Shown piece after piece: positions 43,884 to 52,241 of a stretch of DNA of 64,000 nucleotides. The DNA lies in NCBI GenBank assembly GCA_910579325.1, contig CAJTTU010000005.1:10842-74841 (forward strand), written 5' to 3'. The notes beneath the pieces were generated by a model. That model worked only from the letters and a program-made list of their open reading frames with translations. It did no database searches and was not told where the DNA came from. How positions within the stretch are numbered: position 1 is the stretch's first letter; every line of letters starts with the position of its first letter. The stretch comes from an uncultured Lachnospiraceae bacterium (GTDB lineage Bacteria; Bacillota; Clostridia; Lachnospirales; Lachnospiraceae). The position numbers were made by a program, and so were the translations under genes.

Positions 43884-45569
43884 CTAAACGCCGATCAGAA
43901 CCTTTTTCCCCCGGAACGCAAACCCATATTTCCGTATCCGCTCCTTCGGCACGCCTTTACTCACAAGCGCCGTCTCATATTTCTTCTCTTCGATTTGCTG
44001 CAATGCCGCCCTTACCGTATCTGTCAACTCCTTCTCATCCGCTTCATCCTGCACCTTAAACTCCAGAATGATTCCGTCGTCATCGCCCTTTGGCTCCAGC
44101 AGGACGTCATACCGGCCAAACCCGCTTTCCCGGTTAGAGGTTACTGTGTAACGGCCGGCCAGTTCTACCAGCAATCCCAATACAAAGCCATGGTAGAAAC
44201 GCTCCGGCTCTGCGGCTTCCGACGGCTTGTTCCCCGTATCAAAAGTGCTGAACGTCGCCAATGCCACTTTATTCATATAATAATTCATAGCCTTCAGGTC
44301 GCCGCCAAGCAACGCTTTGATAAAATCATTATAATTCTCATCCTGTTCCGCAAACCATCCTCTGATCATGTTCCGGAACATCAGCTCTACTTCTTTATTC
44401 GTCAGCATAAGACTGTAATACCAGCAGCCCGGTTCTTTCTCAAATTCCGCCTGAACTACCTTCAAATAACCGCTGGCAAGCAGCAGGCTCCAGATCGCGT
44501 TTTTCTTGACATTCAATTCCCCATACACAATCTGCTCATCGATCTCCACCCGAAGACATCCGCCCCGCAAAAGTCCTTCAAGGCTTTGCTTAATTTCTTT
44601 TGTTCCCTCCCGAATCAGCTTTCCGGCCAGGCTGTTAGAGCTGGAATTGACCCAATAAGTCCCTACCCTTCTACTATCCAGGTAATTTAAAATGGACCAG
44701 GGATTATAGATATCCGTATGGTTTCCGAAAGTAAAACCATCATACCACGCTTTCACCTCTTGCTTTTTGTCAGACATTCCAAACTCGTCCAATACTGAAA
44801 AAACTTCTTTTTCCGTAAATCCAAAACAATCCGCATATTTATCCGAGATAGTCGTTACCACTTTCAAATTATTCAAATCCGAAAACATCGATTCCCTGCT
44901 CACCCGGGTAATCCCCGTCATAAACGCCCGTTCCAGATGGGGGTTTGTCTTAAACGTCGCGTTAAACAGACTTCTGATAAAAGACGCCAGCTCGTCCCAA
45001 TACCCGTTTACATAGGCTTCCTGCATGGGCGTATCGTATTCATCCAGAAGAATAATGACCTTTTTTCCATAATACCTGTGTAAAAAGGCCGACAGATAAT
45101 GCAGGCTCATCGTAGCGTCTTCTTCATTCATCGTCTCGCAAATCCGATCAAAATATTCCTTTTCCCTGGGCGCAAGCAGATCTCCCTCCAGAAGGAAACG
45201 ATTCTCCAGATACAGATTCATCAATATCTGATTCATTCTGTACCGTACTTTTTCATACCCCCGCTCCTTTACGTTGGCAAAGGAAAGACTGATCACCGGA
45301 TAAGTTCCCTGCAGCTTCCGGTACTTTTCAGTTTCCCAGATGGAAAGCCCCTCAAACAGCTCCCCGCGCCCTGCGTATTTCACGGAAAAAAATTGCTCCG
45401 TCATGCTCATATTCAGCGTTTTTCCAAACCGCCTGGGTCTTGTGAGCAGCGTCACGCTGTCTCCGCTCTCCCACCATTCCGAAAGAAACGATGTTTTATC
45501 AATATAGAAGTAATTCCGGCTTCGAATCATCTCAAAATCCTGCCATCCAATACCGACTGTCCTGGTCAT
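43884..45569 (-). CDS. AAA-ATPase-like / PD-(D/E)XK-nuclease-like protein (DUF1703 type)
   Basis: About 561 residues. The N-terminal domain fits the AAA-ATPase_like family: GWQDFEMIRSRNYFYIDKT, then the P-loop-like TRPRRFGKTLNMS near residue 48 and the Walker-B-like IILLDEYDTPM near 175. The C-terminal 120 residues have the PD-(D/E)XK_9 layout: GFGRYDVLL, then an ILEFK motif near residue 515. Members are abundant in gut Firmicutes and Bacteroidota; function is unproven, with nucleic-acid processing or mobile-element roles suggested. AGGAGGTG lies upstream of 45569. It is in an accessory block with a lipase and a HipA-like kinase. Confidence 0.85.
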   Translation of the reverse strand: MTRTVGIGWQDFEMIRSRNYFYIDKTSFLSEWWESGDSVTLLTRPRRFGKTLNMSMTEQFFSVKYAGRGELFEGLSIWETEKYRKLQGTYPVISLSFANVKERGYEKVRYRMNQILMNLYLENRFLLEGDLLAPREKEYFDRICETMNEEDATMSLHYLSAFLHRYYGKKVIILLDEYDTPMQEAYVNGYWDELASFIRSLFNATFKTNPHLERAFMTGITRVSRESMFSDLNNLKVVTTISDKYADCFGFTEKEVFSVLDEFGMSDKKQEVKAWYDGFTFGNHTDIYNPWSILNYLDSRRVGTYWVNSSSNSLAGKLIREGTKEIKQSLEGLLRGGCLRVEIDEQIVYGELNVKKNAIWSLLLASGYLKVVQAEFEKEPGCWYYSLMLTNKEVELMFRNMIRGWFAEQDENYNDFIKALLGGDLKAMNYYMNKVALATFSTFDTGNKPSEAAEPERFYHGFVLGLLVELAGRYTVTSNRESGFGRYDVLLEPKGDDDGIILEFKVQDEADEKELTDTVRAALQQIEEKKYETALVSKGVPKERIRKYGFAFRGKKVLIGV

Positions 45570-45878
45570 CCGCCGCACCTCCTCATCTTTGTGAAACATG
45601 CTCTGGCTAATATCTTACCACAGTTAAAATGATCTATCCAGCTTCATTTCAACTCTGCCGCCTGCCGGCAAAAATATTATATAATCGATGCCGTTTCCTG
45701 GCCAGACGGCTCCCGGCCATATTTAACGTCCCCGTCCCCTGCGGCATATACTAATAAAAAGCATATGTCTATCTTATTTCGCAGCGGACAGACAAAACTG
45801 TTTCACAGGAAACGGACGTTAAAAACAATTTCACAAGAAACAGACATCAAAAACAGTTTCACAAGGGGGGATTTCACA
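45570..45878. other. Divergent intergenic region with 28-bp tandem repeats
   Basis: 309 bases between the AAA/nuclease gene and the patatin-like gene. TTTCACA recurs at 45801, 45829 and 45857, in three units of exactly 28 bases (about 45791-45870). The first unit is palindromic (GTTTC-ACAG-GAAAC). The last unit runs into the GGGGGG of the lipase ribosome binding site. No gene was seen here. Confidence 0.7.
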
Positions 45879-46817
45879 TTGAGAACATGTAACGCAGTTT
45901 TTGAGGGCGGGGGCGTCAGGGGAATCGGGCACGTAGGCGCAGTGTGCAGAATGGAGCAGGGCGGCTGGCAGTTTGGGGATCTGGCCGGTTCGTCGGCCGG
46001 AGCCATCGTAGCTTCGCTGCTCGCCGCGGGCTATACGGGCAGCGAGCTGAAAAAAGAATTGGAAACACTGGACTATATGCGTTTTAAAGGGCGGGATCTG
46101 CCGGACCGTCTGGGCATCGTCGGGAAGTCTGTTTCCCTTCTGTTCAGCCTCGGCATCTATAACACCGATTATCTGGAAAGCTGGCTGGGCAGCCTGCTTG
46201 GCCGCAAGGGGATACGCAGCTTCAGCGATGTGGAGCGGTTCGGAAGAAAGCTGTACATTACCGCCAGCGACCTGACAGAAAAGCGCCTGCTCGTCTTTCC
46301 GGAGGATCTTAAATATTTTACCGACGAGCCGAAAGAATTTCCCATCTCGCTGGCCGTCCGTATGAGCGTCAGCATCCCCATCTTTTTTGAGCCGGTCCGC
46401 TTAAAGGACAAATCCGGCCGGAAGCATCTGATCGTGGACGGCGGGCTTCTGAGCAATTACCCTCTCTGGCTGTTCGACGACGGCAGGAAAACATGCCCGG
46501 CCTTCGGATTTCAGTTCATAGACGAGGACGGCTCCTGCCACTGTCCAATTTGCAAGGCCCGGCCCAATCTTGTGGACTACCTGAAAGCGATCATATCCAC
46601 CAGCCTGGACGCCATCGACCGCCACAGCCTTTCCGCCGGAGATTACGAGCGGACCATCCGCATATCCGCCATGGCGGGGACAGGGGAGGACCGCCGTAAA
46701 ATCAGCGCCGTCGATTTCAATATCAGCAGAGAGGACAGCCAAATTCTGTTTCAGAACGGATGGGACGCCGCAGACCGGTTTCTGCGGGACAGGGTATCCG
46801 GGCGGACGGGCGGTTGA
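45879..46817 (+). CDS. Patatin-like phospholipase
   Basis: About 312 residues from the TTG at 45879, which follows AAGGGGGG; an upstream in-frame ATG at 45765 would translate the tandem repeats. The patatin fold has the oxyanion loop FEGGGVRGIG at the N-terminus, the nucleophile elbow AGSSAG (Ser near residue 40) and the catalytic Asp in VDGGLLSNYP near residue 191. A small CHCPIC cysteine pair near residue 217 could bind metal. Such enzymes release fatty acids from phospholipids; some act in anti-phage defence when paired with a nucleotide cyclase, but none is seen here. Single rightward gene. Confidence 0.88.
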   Translation: MRTCNAVFEGGGVRGIGHVGAVCRMEQGGWQFGDLAGSSAGAIVASLLAAGYTGSELKKELETLDYMRFKGRDLPDRLGIVGKSVSLLFSLGIYNTDYLESWLGSLLGRKGIRSFSDVERFGRKLYITASDLTEKRLLVFPEDLKYFTDEPKEFPISLAVRMSVSIPIFFEPVRLKDKSGRKHLIVDGGLLSNYPLWLFDDGRKTCPAFGFQFIDEDGSCHCPICKARPNLVDYLKAIISTSLDAIDRHSLSAGDYERTIRISAMAGTGEDRRKISAVDFNISREDSQILFQNGWDAADRFLRDRVSGRTGG

Positions 46818-46898
46818 TTTTCGTAAATTCATACACAGATCTTACACATGATAAAAATACAAAAAATCGCTACCGATTGTTTTAATCGTTTACCGTTT

Positions 46899-47996
46899 TT
46901 ACTTTACTCGTTTTTTTACAGTTTCCAGCCTCATTCTAAACATCTCCCAGTCCTGCTCCCGGTCCCCGAACCATTCCCGGCGGATCTCGCCCCGCTGGTT
47001 CAGCCCCACCCTGGCCGCCGCTTCCAGCGCCGCCTCTTTCTGGCTCAATCCGCCTGCTCCGGCGCCCATAGTCAGGCAGCCGGCTCCGTCCACGGTATCA
47101 TAGGAATGGAATGCCTGGTTAAAATCCATCAGAGGATGAAGACGGATGGGCCTGTTGATTCGGTTATCCACCAGCAGCCCCCAGTTCCCCCAGTGCCTGT
47201 CCGTGTTTCCGATCAGGTAATCCAGCAGGTTCATCATATAAAAGGAATAGCTGTCCAGCTTCAAAATCCACTGCTGGGGATCCCGCCCTCTGTTGCAGGC
47301 CCATATCTCAAACGCCTCCCTGGAAACAATCGACTGCTCCGGCGTCGTCATCAAGGGGCTGACCGATACTTTCCGCCCGTCATAGATGCCTTCCTGATAA
47401 ACCACCTGGTCACACCGGAAGCACTGACAAACTTTACTGGCCAGAAGCTCGTCTTCAACTGCCTGTTCCCCGCCGTCCTTGTACAGCCAGAATTGACCGT
47501 CTTTTCGCACCCATGCCTTGGGGAAACAGCCGTCAGTAGAAACGTCTCTGGCAAAGCTTCGGTTCTCCGCCGTCATCTGCCGGCCCCGCAGGGCAACGTC
47601 CACAAAAGCATTGTCCAGATGGTTCTCAAACAGATTGATTTCAGAAAACGAAACCTTCTCTCCTGCCTGCCTGACCCAGTAAATATCGGTCAGGGAAACA
47701 CAGCGGTAGGACAGGGCGATGTAAGCCCTCTCCCTGTCCGTCACAGGCTGAACCGCGCCGATAGCGTTCAGGATTTCCTTGGCATACTGCCTGTCCAGAG
47801 TCAGCATACGGGAGGCGCACCAGTAATAAAAGTTTGTGACATTATTGACCAGCGTATCCACATCCTCTGTTTCCTTTGCGTCCTCCAGGTATAACCCATA
47901 GGGCAGAAAACTTATATAATATATTTTACAATGACCCTGCGTATCAACCCGGGCCACCTTTCTGTCCCCATGCATAAGTTCATAAAGCTGTTTCAT
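46899..47996 (-). CDS. HipA-like kinase-domain protein
   Basis: 365 residues. The C-terminal half has the HipA pattern: the catalytic DYLIGNTDRHWGNWGLL segment near residue 242, equivalent to the HxxNxDRH loop with Asp and Asn, and the metal-binding LMDFNQAF near residue 278. The N-terminal half is not like the classical HipA N-terminal domain. HipA proteins phosphorylate targets such as glutamyl-tRNA synthetase and are controlled by HipB; no HipB-like helix-turn-helix gene is adjacent, so this is an orphan of unknown substrate. Nearest relatives may be phage- or plasmid-associated. Confidence 0.75.
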   Translation of the reverse strand: MKQLYELMHGDRKVARVDTQGHCKIYYISFLPYGLYLEDAKETEDVDTLVNNVTNFYYWCASRMLTLDRQYAKEILNAIGAVQPVTDRERAYIALSYRCVSLTDIYWVRQAGEKVSFSEINLFENHLDNAFVDVALRGRQMTAENRSFARDVSTDGCFPKAWVRKDGQFWLYKDGGEQAVEDELLASKVCQCFRCDQVVYQEGIYDGRKVSVSPLMTTPEQSIVSREAFEIWACNRGRDPQQWILKLDSYSFYMMNLLDYLIGNTDRHWGNWGLLVDNRINRPIRLHPLMDFNQAFHSYDTVDGAGCLTMGAGAGGLSQKEAALEAAARVGLNQRGEIRREWFGDREQDWEMFRMRLETVKKRVK

Positions 47997-48137
47997 AAAG
48001 CCCCCGTCATAAAGCAGTTTTCACGGATGTGATAACTGATGAAAAATCCGTCTGATTCTATCATACAGGATTCTTCCTCTTTTTGAAATACCCATAATCG
48101 ATTTCCCGCAGATTTTTCATGCTATCCGTTACAGACA

Positions 48138-48181
48138 GATACGGCCTGCCGAACCAAACGGTTCATCCGGCAGGCCGTATC
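48138..48181 (-). terminator. Hairpin terminator after the surface-protein gene
   Basis: Perfect 14-bp stem GATACGGCCTGCCG/CGGCAGGCCGTATC with a 16-base loop, 40 bases beyond the stop codon at 48220. No T tract, but the stem is very stable and could act in both directions. Confidence 0.6.
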
Positions 48182-48219
48182 AATCGCCGCATCCCAAAAT
48201 ACATTATAAGCTTTTCCGA

Positions 48220-51132
48220 TTAATCGAGGGTATTTTTCGTCAACCGGCGTATCATGGCCATACATCCTGACAGCGACAGAATTCCGGACAGCAGATACCA
48301 TCCCATATGGGATGCGTCGCCGGTGTCGGCGCTTGCTGCCGCAGCCGACACGTTTTGATTCTGTGTTTCATTTGTTTCCGCAATCGGCAGCGTTTCTTCC
48401 GGATTTGCTGCCGGCTGTGGGTTTTTCTGCTTTCCATCTGTTCCGGAAGACGACGATTGATTACCCGACGATGAACCTGTTCCTCCGGATGAAGTCGTTT
48501 CCTCCGGCGAAGGTGTCGTTTCTTCCGGTGAAGACGTCGTTTCCTCCGGCTTCTCACCCCAGGAGGCCGTCACCGTTACCGGATGCCCCGGCATAACAAA
48601 TGTAGTGGCCGCCTGTGACGGATCGGCAAATACCACCCCGTCTCCGGAGCTCCAGCCTTTAAAGACATAACCCTCCCGGCTTCCCGCATCAACAGAGACC
48701 ACCTCACCGGCGGCATAGACGCCCGCGCCGGTGACTGCGGCCTTGCTGCCGTTTACGGTCACCCCATAAGTGATCTGCTCCCAGTTCGCGGTCAGCTTCA
48801 CACTTCCTTTTGGCATGGTAAATGTGGTCCGAACCGCCCGGGCATCTGTGACTGTCACATTTTCAGGAACTGCCGTCCAACCAAGAAACCGGTAACCGGC
48901 CTTGTCACCGGCATCTATGTCAACTGTGGCCCCCTCCTGATACAGCCCTTTTCCGGTATTTCCTGAAGCGCTTCCTGCCACCTGCGCGATATAATAATTA
49001 AATCCGCCTGTTATGTCTCCCACCTGTATGCTGCCGTCTCCTTCGATATGCTGTCCAAGTTCCTGAATGACGGCTTCGGGCGTATTGTCAGGAAGCAGCA
49101 GCGTGCCGTTCAGCACCAGCGTATCGTCTATCTTCAAATATTGAGACAGCGTATCCTGTGTCACATGTGTTTTCGCGTCAACCACCGCGCCTTCTTCTAC
49201 GGTAAGGGTTGCGCCTTCCGGAACCTGAAGGATTCGGCCTTTATTACTGCCCACAACGCCCAGAGTCAGCGTTTGTCCTTTTTTTATAACTGTATTTCCA
49301 TTTGCTTTATTAACATTGACATCATCCCGCATCTCTATCACAAATCCATCGATTATACCTGAATTGTTAATACTTCCGGGATAGCCAGTCAGGCATACAT
49401 TGGAAAAATTACCCGTAGAATGAATCGTACCTGTGTTATCCAATACATTCTGGTTTTGCAGTATGCCTCTGTCGGATACCTGAATCGTTCCATTGTTTTC
49501 AATGATTCCGCCTCCCGAACCTGCACTATAAATCGTAGAAAGAGAACCTCCGTCCTGGATATTAATGGTTCCGTCATTAGTCAACGTTCCTTGATTTCCA
49601 TTGGCTGAATAGATCTTCAGAGAACTTGTCTCTGGAATTTCCATAATAGTTCCTTCCGGAATAGTCAGCTTCGCATCAAAATTGCGGCCTACCTGCAATG
49701 CTTTTCCCTTGGGCACATACATATTTTCATTCCATATTACATTTCCAATTACCTCTGCAACTCCCCCAACCGTAATTGTATCCGTCGCCTGATTATAAGA
49801 AGATTGAGAATACCAGACGGTTCCACCCTGAATCTGCAGAACATATTGATATTTGGCAGTATATAAAACCGAACCATTTATCATCTCCGTTATGCCGGGC
49901 GTATAGGGAATCCCTTCGTCCGTTCCTGTATTTCCCGCATACAAAAGACCTCCGTCCACGGTCAAATATCCATAGCTTAACGTTCCCGACGCCCCACTGC
50001 TGCTCGTATTCCCTACCGTCCGCACATCACTGGAAATCAGCCGTATACTCCCGGCCGCTCTCATTGCTCCCCCGGCATCATTAATAACAATCACTTTACT
50101 GTTTTCAATTGTAATGTCAGCCGAAGCACTTTGTGTCCACACTCCACCGCTGGCCGCGGAACCTGTCACCTTTACCTGACTGTTGTTTCGAATCGTGATG
50201 TCTGCGTCACTGGTCCATATCCCACCGGAGCCTGCATAAACAATAGAAATTTTCGCCCGGTCAATTGTAATGCCCTTCGGGGATTGAACCCCGCCCCCCT
50301 TTGACTGAATCTCCAAAGAACCGGAGCCTGTAATAACGGAACCGTCCGAATAATCCAAACCTCCTTCCAACGCCAGTCCCAACACCATTCCGGATGCATT
50401 TGAATTTGTTTTACCTGCTGAAATCCGGTTCTCCCCTTCCAGCACTACCGTTGTCGGCACACATACCTGAATACCCACACCGTCTGCATCGATCACGGCA
50501 TTTTTCAAAGTCAGCGTTCCGCTGACCACCTTTCCTCCTTCCAGCTTCGGCGTCCAGAGAATCGTTCCGTTCCCCGCGGTATATTCTGTTTCCATGGCAG
50601 GCAGTTCTGACTGATATTGATAGCTCAGTCCTCCGCTTTTATCCTCCGGCGCCCTGAGCCCATACGCCGCAGTCACAGCATTTACCGAAACCGTTTCCGG
50701 CTCAGAAACCCTTCTTGTCTCACGAACAGTCTCCCCCGGTTCTCCCGGCTGTTTTTCCACGTTCAGGGACGCAGCCTTCTGCTCCGCCGTATCCTCCGCC
50801 TCCTCTAAAATTTGCTGTCCTTCCGCATTCGGAGTCGTAACGCTCTTTTCACCCTTATCACTGTTCGCTCCGATCTCTTCCTCTTCCGAATCTTCCAAAA
50901 CATCCCCTTCTGCCGTATCCGCCGAATCATGGACATACGGTTCACCGCCTGCCTGTTCCGCGTAAATGGCAGGCACCGGCACGGTCCCGAAAATCAATGC
51001 CAACGCCATGACGGCCGCCGCCAGCCGGCCCGGCAGACATTCCGGCAGACGTTCCGCGAAACCGTTCCTTTGGCGATTCTCTTTATGATTCGTTCCGCCA
51101 TTCATTCTGTTACGCAACCTTTTTCCGCGCAT
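48220..51132 (-). CDS. Large secreted surface protein with InlB B-like repeats
   Basis: About 970 residues from the ATG at 51132 (behind GGGGGAAG). A signal peptide lies near residues 38-58. A Glu-rich disordered stretch follows, then a long right-handed beta-helix-like region (about 180-650) rich in short repeats with G-N-x-V/I turns, as in adhesins. Near residues 720-870 are two InlB B-like (Listeria-Bacteroides) repeats, GYRFLGW...NW and GYVFKGW...SW, followed by a Thr/Ser/Pro/Glu-rich linker. The C-terminus has TGD, a hydrophobic segment and a basic tail, a sortase-like layout without a canonical LPXTG. It is transcribed divergently from the LytTR system, which may control it. Confidence 0.82.
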   Translation of the reverse strand: MRGKRLRNRMNGGTNHKENRQRNGFAERLPECLPGRLAAAVMALALIFGTVPVPAIYAEQAGGEPYVHDSADTAEGDVLEDSEEEEIGANSDKGEKSVTTPNAEGQQILEEAEDTAEQKAASLNVEKQPGEPGETVRETRRVSEPETVSVNAVTAAYGLRAPEDKSGGLSYQYQSELPAMETEYTAGNGTILWTPKLEGGKVVSGTLTLKNAVIDADGVGIQVCVPTTVVLEGENRISAGKTNSNASGMVLGLALEGGLDYSDGSVITGSGSLEIQSKGGGVQSPKGITIDRAKISIVYAGSGGIWTSDADITIRNNSQVKVTGSAASGGVWTQSASADITIENSKVIVINDAGGAMRAAGSIRLISSDVRTVGNTSSSGASGTLSYGYLTVDGGLLYAGNTGTDEGIPYTPGITEMINGSVLYTAKYQYVLQIQGGTVWYSQSSYNQATDTITVGGVAEVIGNVIWNENMYVPKGKALQVGRNFDAKLTIPEGTIMEIPETSSLKIYSANGNQGTLTNDGTINIQDGGSLSTIYSAGSGGGIIENNGTIQVSDRGILQNQNVLDNTGTIHSTGNFSNVCLTGYPGSINNSGIIDGFVIEMRDDVNVNKANGNTVIKKGQTLTLGVVGSNKGRILQVPEGATLTVEEGAVVDAKTHVTQDTLSQYLKIDDTLVLNGTLLLPDNTPEAVIQELGQHIEGDGSIQVGDITGGFNYYIAQVAGSASGNTGKGLYQEGATVDIDAGDKAGYRFLGWTAVPENVTVTDARAVRTTFTMPKGSVKLTANWEQITYGVTVNGSKAAVTGAGVYAAGEVVSVDAGSREGYVFKGWSSGDGVVFADPSQAATTFVMPGHPVTVTASWGEKPEETTSSPEETTPSPEETTSSGGTGSSSGNQSSSSGTDGKQKNPQPAANPEETLPIAETNETQNQNVSAAAASADTGDASHMGWYLLSGILSLSGCMAMIRRLTKNTLD

Positions 51133-51464
51133 CTTAACTTCCCCCTGTCTGATTTCAGGAGCATTTCCGGCTGCTCCCTGACGCCTGTTTTTCGTTTTTA
51201 TGCACGCTTGGAGTCTCACAAAAGCAGGTGCTGAGAGATTCCGGGCGTGCATTTTTACGGCTGCGGCTCTTACATTCCTGAGAATCCTCATTTTACCCCG
51301 CAGTTATTTAAAACCATACGGCATTTACACATGCTTTTCCATATGCGCGGCACGAATCGTAAAAATCCGTCACAAATTGCGTGATAGCATTTTTCGTGAT
51401 TTTATATTATAATTTACAGAGTTGAATCAATCGATCAAAAGGAAAATCACAAGGGGAGATTTCG
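51133..51464. other. Divergent control region between surface protein and LytTR system
   Basis: 332 bases. Near the surface gene is a stem ATGCACGC/GCGTGCAT (51200-51252) with an inner TCTCA/TGAGA pair. Near the regulator, TATAAT-like sequence lies at about 51405-51415, preceded by GCGTGAT and TCGTGAT words 16 bases apart that could be LytTR sites. No gene seen. Confidence 0.5.
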
Positions 51465-52241
51465 ATGCGGATTGCCATCGTAGAGGACATTGCCACAGAA
51501 CGGGAGCAATTAAGAGACAGGCTGAACGGCCAGCTTGCCCGCCTTGCGCTGGAGGCTGAAATTTTGGCGTTCGGCTCCGGCACGACCTTTCTTCTGGCCG
51601 CCGGGGAAGAACGGTTTGACCTGGTATTCCTGGATATTTATCTGGAACAGGAGAATGGAGTTGATACGGCGAGAGAGCTGCGCCGGTTTGATCCGGACTG
51701 TATTCTTGTTTTCCTGACCACATCTGCGGATCATGCTCTGGACGGTTTTCGCGTCCGGGCCTTCCACTATCTGGTAAAGCCCTGTGCGGACGGAGAACTG
51801 GCCGCTCTGTTTGACGAAATCATAAAGCGTTTTCCCGTCCCCGACAGATACATCGAAGTAAACACGGCGGGCGGCCCCGTCCGCCTGCGGTTCCGGGAGA
51901 TTCTGTACGCGGAACACTACCGGCATCAGATTTATATTTACGGAACCGACGGACAGAAAACCGTAACGCGCCAGACCTTTCGTGAATTTACCGCAGGCCT
52001 GACAGACAAACGTTTTTTCCTCTGCAGCCGGGGCGTACTCGTCAACCTGGAATATGCGGAAGATTTTGACGGCATGGATTTTATTCTGAAAAGCGGACAA
52101 AGAATTCCGGTAAGCCGTGATCTTGCCAAAACAGCTAGACAGACCTTCTGCGACTTTCTGTTTGAAACAACGAAAATCTGTACCCCCCCCCGTACTCCGG
52201 AAAAAGATCTGCGGAACGATAATCGAGGACTACTGCCATGA
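51465..52241 (+). CDS. LytTR-family response regulator (AgrA type)
   Basis: 258 residues. Receiver domain: IVEDIATE with the acidic pair, phospho-Asp in LVFLDIYLEQENG near residue 54, the FLTTS region and the KPC lysine near residue 104. The LytTR DNA-binding domain (about 125-225) has the YIEVNTAGGPVRL, ILYAEHYRHQIYIYG and FFLCSRGVLVNLEY segments. It regulates genes by binding paired direct repeats; the divergent surface-protein gene is the obvious candidate. A tract of nine C residues (52183-52191) near the 3' end could slip and change the last 25 codons. GGGGAG precedes the ATG. The kinase gene overlaps by 4 bases. Confidence 0.92.
   Translation: MRIAIVEDIATEREQLRDRLNGQLARLALEAEILAFGSGTTFLLAAGEERFDLVFLDIYLEQENGVDTARELRRFDPDCILVFLTTSADHALDGFRVRAFHYLVKPCADGELAALFDEIIKRFPVPDRYIEVNTAGGPVRLRFREILYAEHYRHQIYIYGTDGQKTVTRQTFREFTAGLTDKRFFLCSRGVLVNLEYAEDFDGMDFILKSGQRIPVSRDLAKTARQTFCDFLFETTKICTPPRTPEKDLRNDNRGLLP
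52183..52191 (+). repeat. Poly-C tract of nine in the LytTR regulator gene
   Basis: TGTA followed by nine C residues, coding Thr-Pro-Pro-Arg near the end of the regulator. Length change would shift the frame 50 bases before the overlapping kinase start. Confidence 0.8.

Noticed and set aside
45791..45870. CRISPR-like array
   Set aside because: The three units are contiguous with a 28-base period and no unique spacers; no cas genes are nearby.
45765..45878. ATG at 45765 as start of the patatin-like protein
   Set aside because: It would translate the 28-bp tandem repeats and has no ribosome binding site; the TTG at 45879 follows AAGGGGGG.
45879..46817. CBASS defence system built on the patatin-like protein
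   Set aside because: No nucleotide cyclase (CD-NTase) gene is adjacent and the neighbours are divergent single genes.
48220..48330. LPXTG sortase signal on the surface protein
   Set aside because: Only a TGD followed by a hydrophobic segment and basic tail is present; no LPXTG or close variant, so wall anchoring is left open.
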